Below are positions 1-8,684 of a stretch of DNA of 64,000 nt, one piece after another. This DNA is from Trichostrongylus colubriformis (lineage: Eukaryota; Nematoda; Chromadorea; Rhabditida; Trichostrongylidae): contig OZ022258.1 of NCBI GenBank assembly GCA_963978905.1, positions 55,040,591-55,104,590 on the forward strand, written 5' to 3'. Under the pieces are notes generated by a model. The model did not search any database, was not told where the DNA came from, and saw only the letters and a program-made list of their open reading frames with translations. Positions within the stretch are counted from its first letter, which is position 1. Each line of letters starts with the position of its first letter. The position numbers and the translations under genes were made by a program.

Positions 1-185
1 TTGACTCCAAGCCAATTTTTGCGTTAAAAAATTCCGAATTCACAGTAAACTTGAAAAACTATAGTACCGCTAGGAAGAGCACAAAATGCTCTTTCATAAA
101 CGTTAAGCAGCTCAGTTATTAGTCTGAGGAGAAAAAAGTTATTCGACTTTGAGCATGACCATCAAAACTCTTGAGTTGACTCCAA

Positions 186-340
186 GCAAATTTTTGCGTT
201 AAAAAATTCCGAATTCACAGTAAACTTGAAAAACTATAGTACTGCTAGGAAGAGCACAAAATGCTCTTTCATAAACGTTAAGCAGCTCAGTTATTAGTCT
301 GAGGAGAAAAAGTTATTCGACTTTGAGCATGACCATCAAA
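186..340 (+). repeat. Five short dyads at ~35-bp intervals within one monomer
   Basis: Shown in the reference monomer. Dyad 1: GCAAA/TTTGC, 186-197, 2-nt centre. Dyad 2: TTCA/TGAA, 214-230, 9-nt loop. Dyad 3: AAGAGCA/TGCTCTT, 250-268, 5-nt loop. Dyad 4: CTCAG/CTGAG, 286-303, 8-nt loop. Dyad 5: TTTGA/TCAAA, 322-340, 9-nt loop. Centres lie at 191.5, 222, 259, 294.5 and 331, and the next monomer's first at 365.5, so intervals are 30.5, 37, 35.5, 36.5 and 34.5 bp. Stems of 4-5 bp arise easily by chance in AT-rich DNA, so only dyad 3 is strong alone. CC-start monomers (AAGCCAA) break dyad 1, GATCAG types weaken dyad 4 and ACCAAC types weaken dyad 5. Confidence 0.6.
250..268 (+). repeat. Perfect 7-bp stem hairpin, repeated in the array
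   Basis: AAGAGCA (250-256) and TGCTCTT (262-268) are perfect reverse complements around the 5-nt loop CAAAA. The stem could extend outward by a G.T wobble and a G-C pair. The hairpin recurs at the same place in most monomers in one of two states: TGCTCTT (perfect) or TGCTTTT (one G.T mismatch). Right-flank monomers use AAGAGCAGAAAATG followed by CTCTT or TTCTT. It could extrude as a cruciform in DNA or fold in a transcript; neither is shown by sequence. Confidence 0.85.
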
Positions 341-524
341 ACTCTTGAGTTGACCCCAAGCCAATCTTTGCGTTAAAAAATTCCGAATTCACAGTAAACT
401 AGAAACACTATAGTACTGCTAGGAAGAGCACAAAATGCTCTTTCATATACGTTAAGCTTCTCAGTTATTAGTCTGAGGAGAAAAAAGTTATTCGACTTTG
501 AGCATGACCATCAAAACTCTTGAG

Positions 525-546
525 TTGACCCACGGTTGACCCCAAG
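525..546 (+). repeat. 11-bp terminal duplication (+11 variant), first example
   Basis: TTGACCCACGG (525-535) is followed directly by TTGACCCCAAG (536-546), which begins the next monomer. The extra 11 bp look like a diverged tandem copy of the monomer's own first bases. It recurs across the window and is nearly always followed by a monomer starting CCCCAAGCC or CACCAAGCC. It turns 175-bp units into 186 bp (or 185 and 187 bp on other backbones). Confidence 0.9.
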
Positions 547-1418
547 CCAATTTTTGCGTTAAAAAATTCCGAATTCACAGTAAACTTGAAAAACTATAGT
601 ACCGCTAGGAAGAGCACAAAATGCTTTTTCATAAACGTTAAGCAGCTCAGTTATTAGTCTGAGGAGAAAAAAGTTATTCGACTTTGAGCATGACCATCAA
701 AACTCTTGAGTTGACTCCAAGCAAATTTTTGCGTTAAAAAATTCCGAATTCACAGTAAACTTGAAAAACCATAGTTCTGCTAGGAAGAGCACAAAATGCT
801 TTTTCATAAACGTTAAGCAGCTCAGTTATTAGTCTGAGGAGAAAAAAGTTATTCGACTTTGAGCATGACCAACAAAACTCTTGAGTTGACTCCAAGCAAA
901 TTTTTGCGTTAAAAAATTCCGAATTCACAGTAAACTTGAAAAACTATAGTACTGCTAGGAAGAGCACAAAATGCTCTTTCATAAAGGTTAAGCAGCTCAG
1001 TTATTAGTCTGAGGAGAAAAAGTTATTCGACTTTGAGCATGACCATCAAAACTCTTGAGTTGACTCCAAGCAAATTTTTGCGTTAAAAAATTCCGATTTC
1101 ACAGTAAATTTGAAAAACTATAGTACAGCTAGGAAGAGCACAAAATGCTCTTTCATAAACGTTAAGCAGATCAGTTATTAGTCTGAGGAGAAAAAGTTAT
1201 TCGACTTTGAGCATGACCATCAAAACTCTTGAGTTGACTCCAAGCAAATTTTTGCGTTAAAAAATTCAGAATTCACAGTAAACTAGAAACACTATAGTAC
1301 TGCTAGGAAGAGCACAAAATGCTCTTTCATAAACGTTAAGCAGCTCAGTTATTAGTCTGAGGAGAAAAAGTTATTCGACTTTGAGCATGACCATCAAAAC
1401 TCTTGAGTTGACCCACGG
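536..1418 (+). repeat. 883-bp pentamer HOR, copy 1
   Basis: Five monomers start at 536, 711, 886, 1060 and 1234 (175, 175, 174, 174, 185 bp). Order: accg with TGCTTTTTC; ccatag with ACCAACAAAAC; actg with the private AAAGGTTAAG change; GATTTC with AAATTT and acagc; CAGAATTC tagaaac with +11. The last monomer carries +11 on an A5 backbone (185 bp), unlike most +11 monomers. Confidence 0.92.
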
Positions 1419-2301
1419 TTGACCCCAAGCCAATTTTTGCGTTAAAAAATTCCGAATTCACAGTAAACTTGAAAAACTATAGTACCGCTAGGAAGAGCAC
1501 AAAATGCTTTTTCATAAACGTTAAGCAGCTCAGTTATTAGTCTGAGGAGAAAAAAGTTATTCGACTTTGAGCATGACCATCAAAACTCTTGAGTTGACTC
1601 CAAGCAAATTTTTGCGTTAAAAAATTCCGAATTCACAGTAAACTTGAAAAACCATAGTTCTGCTAGGAAGAGCACAAAATGCTTTTTCATAAACGTTAAG
1701 CAGCTCAGTTATTAGTCTGAGGAGAAAAAAGTTATTCGACTTTGAGCATGACCAACAAAACTCTTGAGTTGACTCCAAGCAAATTTTTGCGTTAAAAAAT
1801 TCCGAATTCACAGTAAACTTGAAAAACTATAGTACTGCTAGGAAGAGCACAAAATGCTCTTTCATAAAGGTTAAGCAGCTCAGTTATTAGTCTGAGGAGA
1901 AAAAGTTATTCGACTTTGAGCATGACCATCAAAACTCTTGAGTTGACTCCAAGCAAATTTTTGCGTTAAAAAATTCCGATTTCACAGTAAATTTGAAAAA
2001 CTATAGTACAGCTAGGAAGAGCACAAAATGCTCTTTCATAAACGTTAAGCAGATCAGTTATTAGTCTGAGGAGAAAAAGTTATTCGACTTTGAGCATGAC
2101 CATCAAAACTCTTGAGTTGACTCCAAGCAAATTTTTGCGTTAAAAAATTCAGAATTCACAGTAAACTAGAAACACTATAGTACTGCTAGGAAGAGCACAA
2201 AATGCTCTTTCATAAACGTTAAGCAGCTCAGTTATTAGTCTGAGGAGAAAAAGTTATTCGACTTTGAGCATGACCATCAAAACTCTTGAGTTGACCCACG
2301 G
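1419..2301 (+). repeat. 883-bp pentamer HOR, copy 2
   Basis: Direct tandem copy of 536-1418, same five variants in the same order and the same total length. I saw no base difference by eye. This implies a very recent tandem duplication of exactly five monomers. Confidence 0.92.
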
Positions 2302-2662
2302 TTGACCCCAAGCCAATTTTTGCGTTAAAAAATTCCGAATTCACAGTAAACTTGAAAAACTATAGTACCGCTAGGAAGAGCACAAAATGCTCTTTCATAA
2401 ACGTTAAGCAGCTCAGTTATTAGTCTGAGGAGAAAAAAGTTATTCGACTTTGAGCATGACCATCAAAACTCTTGAGTTGACTCCAAGCAAATTTTTGCGT
2501 TAAAAAATTCCGAATTCACAGTAAACTAGAAACACTATAGTACTGCTAGGAAGAGCACAAAATGCTCTTTCATAAACGTTAAGCAGCTCAGTTATTAGTC
2601 TGAGGAAAAAAAAGTTATTCGACTTTGAGCATGACCATCAAAACTCTTGAGTTGACCCACGG
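2302..2662 (+). repeat. Two-monomer link (accg; tagaaac A8 +11)
   Basis: Monomers at 2302 (175 bp) and 2477 (186 bp). The pair resembles positions 5 and 6 of the 12-monomer HOR that begins at 6547, without that HOR's private CTTTAG change. It separates pentamer copy 2 from the third, modified copy. Confidence 0.85.
2606..2613 (+). repeat. A8 tract variant (GAGG-A8-G), first example
   Basis: A G-to-A change in GAGGAGAAAAAAG fuses the tract into eight A residues without changing monomer length. The variant marks specific positions in higher-order units, for example monomer 6 of the 12-mer and monomer 3 of block H. It is linked to +11 in most cases; 55522-55696, 62457-62631 and 63695-63869 are A8 without +11. 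Confidence 0.85.
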
Positions 2663-3539
2663 TTGACCCCAAGCCAATTTTTGCGTTAAAAAATTCCGAA
2701 TTCACAGTAAACTTGAAAAACTATAGTACCGCTAGGAAGAGCACAAAATGCTTTTTCATAAACGTTAAGCAGCTCAGTTATTAGTCTGAGGAGAAAAAAG
2801 TTATTCGACTTTGAGCATGACCATCAAAACTCTTGAGTTGACTCCAAGCAAATTTTTGCGTTAAAAAATTCCGAATTCACAGTAAACTTGAAAAACCATA
2901 GTTCTGCTAGGAAGAGCACAAAATGCTTTTTCATAAACGTTAAGCAGCTCAGTTATTAGTCTGAGGAGAAAAAAGTTATTCGACTTTGAGCATGACCAAC
3001 AAAACTCTTGAGTTGACTCCAAGCAAATTTTTGCGTTAAAAAATTCCGAATTCACAGTAAACTTGAAAAACTATAGTACTGCTAGGAAGAGCACAAAATG
3101 CTCTTTCATAAAGGTTAAGCAGCTCAGTTATTAGTCTGAGGAGAAAAAGTTATTCGACTTTGAGCATGACCATCAAAACTCTTGAGTTGACTCCAAGCAA
3201 ATTTTTGCGTTAAAAAATTCCGATTTCACAGTAAATTTGAAAAACTATAGTACAGCTAGGAAGAGCACAAAATGCTCTTTCATAAACGTTAAGCAGATCA
3301 GTTATTAGTCTGAGGAGAAAAAGTTATTCGACTTTGAGCATGACCATCAAAACTCTTGAGTTGACTCCAAGCAAATTTTTGCGTTAAAAAATTCAGAATT
3401 CACAGTAAACTAGAAACACTATAGTACTGCTAGGAAGAGCACAAAATGCTCTTTCATAAACGTTAAGCAGCTCAGTTATTAGTCTGAGGAGAAAAAGTTA
3501 TTCGACTTTGAGCATGACCATCAAATCAAAACTCTTGAG
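2663..3539 (+). repeat. Pentamer HOR, copy 3, with altered last monomer
   Basis: Monomers at 2663, 2838, 3013, 3187 and 3361. The first four match the 883-bp pentamer. The fifth ends in the +5 duplication (179 bp) instead of +11, so the unit is 877 bp and then runs into tatac/HindIII sequence. The switch within the fifth monomer is a likely exchange breakpoint. Sequence from 2663 is repeated again from 13148. Confidence 0.88.
3521..3530 (+). repeat. 5-bp TCAAA tandem duplication (+5 variant), example
   Basis: TCAAATCAAA replaces the single TCAAA of other monomers, a simple 5-bp slippage duplication. It converts 174-bp (A5) units to 179 bp. Every +5 monomer I measured is 179 bp, so the allele sits only on the A5 backbone. 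It is usually, but not always, followed by a CC-start monomer; exceptions precede 44928, 46864 and 50920. Confidence 0.9.
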
Positions 3540-6500
3540 TTGACCCCAAGCCAATTTTTGCGTTAAAAAATTCCGAATTCACAGTAAACTAGAAACACTA
3601 TAGTACTGCTAGGAAGAGCACAAAATGCTCTTTCATATACGTTAAGCTTCTCAGTTATTAGTCTGAGGAGAAAAAAGTTATTCGACTTTGAGCATGACCA
3701 TCAAAACTCTTGAGTTGACCCACGGTTGACACCAAGCCAATTTTTGCGTTAAAAAATTCCGAATTCACAGTAAACTTGAAAAACTATAGTACCGCTAGGA
3801 AGAGCACAAAATGCTCTTTCATAAACGTTAAGCAGCTCAGTTATTAGTCTGAGGAGAAAAAAGTTATTCGACTTTGAGCATGACCATCAAAACTCTTGAG
3901 TTGACTCCAAGCAAATTTTTGCGTTAAAAAATTCCGAATTCACAGTAAACTTGAAAAACTATAGTACTGCTAGGAAGAGCACAAAATGCTCTTTCATAAA
4001 CGTTAAGCAGCTCAGTTATTAGTCTGAGGAGAAAAAGTTATTCGACTTTGAGCATGACCATCAAAACTCTTGAGTTGACCCCAAGCCAATCTTTGCGTTA
4101 AAAAATTCCGAATTCACAGTAAACTAGAAACACTATAGTACTGCTAGGAAGAGCACAAAATGCTCTTTCATATACGTTAAGCTTCTCAGTTATTAGTCTG
4201 AGGAGAAAAAAGTTATTCGACTTTGAGCATGACCATCAAAACTCTTGAGTTGACCCACGGTTGACCCCAAGCCAATTTTTGCGTTAAAAAATTCCGAATT
4301 CACAGTAAACTTGAAAAACTATAGTACCGCTAGGAAGAGCACAAAATGCTTTTTCATAAACGTTAAGCAGCTCAGTTATTAGTCTGAGGAGAAAAAAGTT
4401 ATTCGACTTTGAGCATGACCATCAAAACTCTTGAGTTGACTCCAAGCAAATTTTTGCGTTAAAAAATTCCGAATTCACAGTAAACTTGAAAAACCATAGT
4501 TCTGCTAGGAAGAGCACAAAATGCTTTTTCATAAACGTTAAGCAGCTCAGTTATTAGTCTGAGGAGAAAAAGTTATTCGACTTTGAGCATGACCATCAAA
4601 ACTCTTGAGTTGACTCCAAGCAAATTTTTGCGTTAAAAAATTCCGATTTCACAGTAAATTTGAAAAACTATAGTACAGCTAGGAAGAGCACAAAATGCTC
4701 TTTCATAAACGTTAAGCAGATCAGTTATTAGTCTGAGGAGAAAAAGTTATTCGACTTTGAGCATGACCATCAAAACTCTTGAGTTGACTCCAAGCAAATT
4801 TTTGCGTTAAAAAATTCAGAATTCACAGTAAACTAGAAACACTATAGTACTGCTAGGAAGAGCACAAAATGCTCTTTCATAAACGTTAAGCAGCTCAGTT
4901 ATTAGTCTGAGGAGAAAAAGTTATTCGACTTTGAGCATGACCATCAAATCAAAACTCTTGAGTTGACCCCAAGCCAATTTTTGCGTTAAAAAATTCCGAA
5001 TTCACAGTAAACTAGAAACACTATAGTACTGCTAGGAAGAGCACAAAATGCTCTTTCATATACGTTAAGCTTCTCAGTTATTAGTCTGAGGAGAAAAAAG
5101 TTATTCGACTTTGAGCATGACCATCAAAACTCTTGAGTTGACCCACGGTTGACACCAAGCCAATTTTTGCGTTAAAAAATTCCGAATTCACAGTAAACTT
5201 GAAAAACTATAGTACCGCTAGGAAGAGCACAAAATGCTCTTTCATAAACGTTAAGCAGCTCAGTTATTAGTCTGAGGAGAAAAAAGTTATTCGACTTTGA
5301 GCATGACCATCAAAACTCTTGAGTTGACTCCAAGCAAATTTTTGCGTTAAAAAATTCCGAATTCACAGTAAACTTGAAAAACTATAGTACTGCTAGGAAG
5401 AGCACAAAATGCTCTTTCATAAACGTTAAGCAGCTCAGTTATTAGTCTGAGGAGAAAAAGTTATTCGACTTTGAGCATGACCATCAAAACTCTTGAGTTG
5501 ACCCCAAGCCAATCTTTGCGTTAAAAAATTCCGAATTCACAGTAAACTAGAAACACTATAGTACTGCTAGGAAGAGCACAAAATGCTTTTTCATAAACGT
5601 TAAGCAGCTCAGTTATTAGTCTGAGGAGAAAAAAGTTATTCGACTTTGAGCATGACCATCAAAACTCTTGAGTTGACTCCAAGCAAATTTTTGCGTTAAA
5701 AAATTCCGAATTCACAGTAAACTTGAAAAACTATAGTACTGCTAGGAAGAGCACAAAATGCTCTTTCATAAACGTTAAGCAGATCAGTTATTAGTCTGAG
5801 GAGAAAAAAGTTATTCGACTTTGAGCATGACCATCAAAACTCTTGAGTTGACTCCAAGCAAATTTTTGCGTTAAAAAATTCCGAAATCACAGTAAACTTG
5901 AAAAACCATAGTTCTGCTAGGAAGAGCACAAAATGCTCTTTCATAAACGTTAAGCAGCTCAGTTATTAGTCTGAGGAGAAAAAGTTATTCGACTTTGAGC
6001 ATGACCATCAAAACTCTTGAGTTGACTCCAAGCAAATTTTTGCGTTAAAAAATTCCGAATTCACAGTAAACTTGAAAAACCATAGTTCTGCTAGGAAGAG
6101 CACAAAATGCTTTTTCATAAACGTTAAGCAGCTCAGTTATTAGTCTGAGGAGAAAAAAGTTATTCGACTTTGAGCATGACCATCAAAACTCTTGAGTTGA
6201 CTCCAAGCAAATTTTTGCGTTAAAAAATTCCGAATTCACAGTAAACTTGAAAAACTATAGTACCGCTAGGAAGAGCACAAAATGCTTTTTCATAAACGTT
6301 AAGCAGCTCAGTTATTAGTCTGAGGAGAAAAAAGTTATTCGACTTTGAGCATGACCATCAAAACTCTTGAGTTGACTCCAAGCAAATTTTTGCGTTAAAA
6401 AATTCCGAATTCACAGTAAACTTGAAAAACCATAGTTCTGCTAGGAAGAGCACAAAATGCTCTTTCATAAACGTTAAGCAGATCAGTTATTAGTCTGAGG

Positions 6501-6546
6501 AGAAAAAAGTTATTCGACTTTGAGCATGACCATCAAAACTCTTGAG
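3540..6546 (+). repeat. Mosaic of 17 monomers including a displaced ~960-bp duplication
   Basis: Starts: 3540, 3726, 3901, 4075, 4261, 4436, 4610, 4784, 4963, 5149, 5324, 5498, 5673, 5848, 6022, 6197, 6372. The series GATTTC, CAGAATTC +5, tatac +11, CACC-start accg, actg and AATCTTTGC at 3187-about 4150 is repeated at 4610-about 5573, an offset of 1423 bp. The copies part inside the AATCTTTGC monomer: 4075 continues as tatac/HindIII, 5498 as TGCTTTTTC with AAACG. The latter is the form that opens the 12-mer HOR at 6547. Confidence 0.82.
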
Positions 6547-8684
6547 TTGACCCCAAGCCAATCTTTGCGTTAAAAAATTCCGAATTCACAGTAAACTAGA
6601 AACACTATAGTACTGCTAGGAAGAGCACAAAATGCTTTTTCATAAACGTTAAGCAGCTCAGTTATTAGTCTGAGGAGAAAAAAGTTATTCGACTTTGAGC
6701 ATAACCATCAAAACTCTTGAGTTGACTCCAAGCAAATTTTTGCGTTAAAAAATTCCGAATTCACAGTAAACTTGAAAAACTATAGTACCGCTAGGAAGAG
6801 CAGAAAATGCTCTTTCATAAACGTTAAGCAGATCAGTTATTAGTCTGAGGAGAAAAAAGTTATTCGACTTTGAGCATGACCATCAAAACTCTTGAGTTGA
6901 CTCCAAGCAAATTTTTGCGTTAAAAAATTCCGAAATCACAGTAAACTTGAAAAACCATAGTTCTGCTAGGAAGAGCACAAAATGCTCTTTCATAAACGTT
7001 AAGCAGCTCAGTTATTAGTCTGAGGAGAAAAAGTTATTCGACTTTGAGCATGACCATCAAATCAAAACTCTTGAGTTGACCCCAAGCCAATTTTTGCGTT
7101 AAAAAATTCCGAATTCACAGTAAACTAGGAACACTATAGTACTGCTAGGAAGAGCACAAAATGCTCTTTCATATACGTTAAGCTTCTCAGTTATTAGTCT
7201 GAGGAGAAAAAAGTTATTCGACTTTGAGCATGACCATCAAAACTCTTGAGTTGACCCACGGTTGACCCCAAGCCAATTTTTGCGTTAAAAAATTCCGAAT
7301 TCACAGTAAACTTGAAAAACTATAGTACCGCTAGGAAGAGCACAAAATGCTCTTTCATAAACGTTAAGCAGCTCAGTTATTAGTCTGAGGAGAAAAAAGT
7401 TATTCGACTTTGAGCATGACCATCAAAACTCTTTAGTTGACTCCAAGCAAATTTTTGCGTTAAAAAATTCCGAATTCACAGTAAACTAGAAACACTATAG
7501 TACTGCTAGGAAGAGCACAAAATGCTCTTTCATAAACGTTAAGCAGCTCAGTTATTAGTCTGAGGAAAAAAAAGTTATTCGACTTTGAGCATGACCATCA
7601 AAACTCTTGAGTTGACCCACGGTTGACCCCAAGCCAATTTTTGCGTTAAAAAATTCCGAATTCACAGTAAACTTGAAAAACTATAGTACCGCTAGGAAGA
7701 GCACAAAATGCTCTTTCATAAAGGTTAAGCAGCTCAGTTATTAGTCTGAGGAGAAAAAGTTATTCGACTTTGAGCATGACCATCAAAACTCTTGAGTTGA
7801 CTCCAAGCAAATTTTTGCGTTAAAAAATTCCGATTTCACAGTAAATTTGAAAAACTATAGTACAGCTAGGAAGAGCACAAAATGCTCTTTCATAAACGTT
7901 AAGCAGATCAGTTATTAGTCTGAGGAGAAAAAGTTATTCGACTTTGAGCATGACCATCAAAACTCTTGAGTTGACTCCAAGCAAATTTTTGCGTTAAAAA
8001 ATTCAGAATTCACAGTAAACTAGAAACACTATAGTACTGCTAGGAAGAGCACAAAATGCTCTTTCATAAACGTTAAGCAGCTCAGTTATTAGTCTGAGGA
8101 GAAAAAGTTATTCGACTTTGAGCATGACCATCAAATCAAAACTCTTGAGTTGACCCCAAGCCAATTTTTGCGTTAAAAAATTCCGAATTCACAGTAAACT
8201 AGAAACACTATAGTACTGCTAGGAAGAGCACAAAATGCTCTTTCATATACGTTAAGCTTCTCAGTTATTAGTCTGAGGAGAAAAAAGTTATTCGACTTTG
8301 AGCATGACCATCAAAACTCTTGAGTTGACCCACGGTTGACACCAAGCCAATTTTTGCGTTAAAAAATTCCGAATTCACAGTAAACTTGAAAAACTATAGT
8401 ACCGCTAGGAAGAGCACAAAATGCTCTTTCATAAACGTTAAGCAGCTCAGTTATTAGTCTGAGGAGAAAAAAGTTATTCGACTTTGAGCATGACCATCAA
8501 AACTCTTGAGTTGACTCCAAGCAAATTTTTGCGTTAAAAAATTCCGAATTCACAGTAAACTTGAAAAACTATAGTACTGCTAGGAAGAGCACAAAATGCT
8601 CTTTCATAAACGTTAAGCAGCTCAGTTATTAGTCTGAGGAGAAAAAGTTATTCGACTTTGAGCATGACCATCAAAACTCTTGAG
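6547..8684 (+). repeat. 2138-bp 12-monomer HOR, copy 1
   Basis: Monomer starts: 6547, 6722, 6897, 7076, 7262, 7437, 7623, 7797, 7971, 8150, 8336, 8511 (lengths 175, 175, 179, 186, 175, 186, 174, 174, 179, 186, 175, 174; sum 2138). Private markers: GCATAACC in monomer 1, AGAGCAGAAAATG in 2, GAAATC with ccatag in 3, CTAGGAAC in 4, CTCTTTAG in 5, A8 in 6, AAAGG in 7. Monomers 8-12 match the block at 3187-4074. Confidence 0.93.

Larger units (their letters stand above)
176..349 (+). repeat. Reference monomer (174-bp, actg/A5 type)
   Basis: This unit serves as a reference for the array. Landmarks from its first base: TTGAC at 1-5; AAATTTTT at 13-20; A6 at 26-31; EcoRI GAATTC at 36-41; the variable TTGAAAAAC/TAGAAAC region at 51-59; CTATAGTACTGC at 59-70; a perfect hairpin at 75-93; AACGTT at 99-104; the A5/A6/A8 tract from 132; the TCAAA slippage site at 161-165; CTCTTGAG at 167-174. 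A/T tracts also occur at 54-58 and 83-86. Four CpGs are present, at 22, 35, 101 and 143. The 175-bp version differs in length only by one extra A in the tract at 132. Confidence 0.95.
1..535 (+). repeat. Three leading monomers (accg; actg; tatac/HindIII +11)
   Basis: Monomers start at 1, 176 and 350 (175, 174 and 186 bp). The third has the AATCTTTGC change, the tagaaac core, CATATACG with an AAGCTT site, and the 11-bp extension. The same trio (accg, actg, AATCTTTGC tatac +11) recurs at 3726-4260, where its first monomer begins CACC, so the left edge cuts into an already mixed array. Confidence 0.85.

Noticed and set aside
59..70. CTATAGTA as a TATA-type promoter element
   Set aside because: Present in most monomers without any linked start site or gene. 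AT-rich satellite produces such matches by chance.
250..275. Hairpin as an intrinsic transcription terminator
   Set aside because: The stem is AT-rich and short, followed by only TTTC, and it repeats in nearly every monomer with no gene upstream. A structural role or chance is more plausible.
311..333. Possible CENP-B box around ATTCGACTTTGAGCATG
   Set aside because: Only the TTCG part fits. The required central A and the CGGG half are absent, so it does not meet the core motif.
525..541. TTGACC/TTGACT (W-box-like) motifs doubled by the +11 extension
   Set aside because: A 5-6 bp motif at every monomer start is expected from the repeat itself. No promoter or gene is nearby, and the host lineage is unknown.
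734..928. Recurrent minus-strand open frames of 64-82 codons (first at 734-928, many further copies)
   Set aside because: They are shadows of the satellite. Each spans about one monomer, most start at GTG inside CTGTGAATTC, and they recur only where the variant combination removes stops. No ribosome-site context, domain or codon signal is visible, and indels (A5/A6, +5, +11) break the frame in other monomers.
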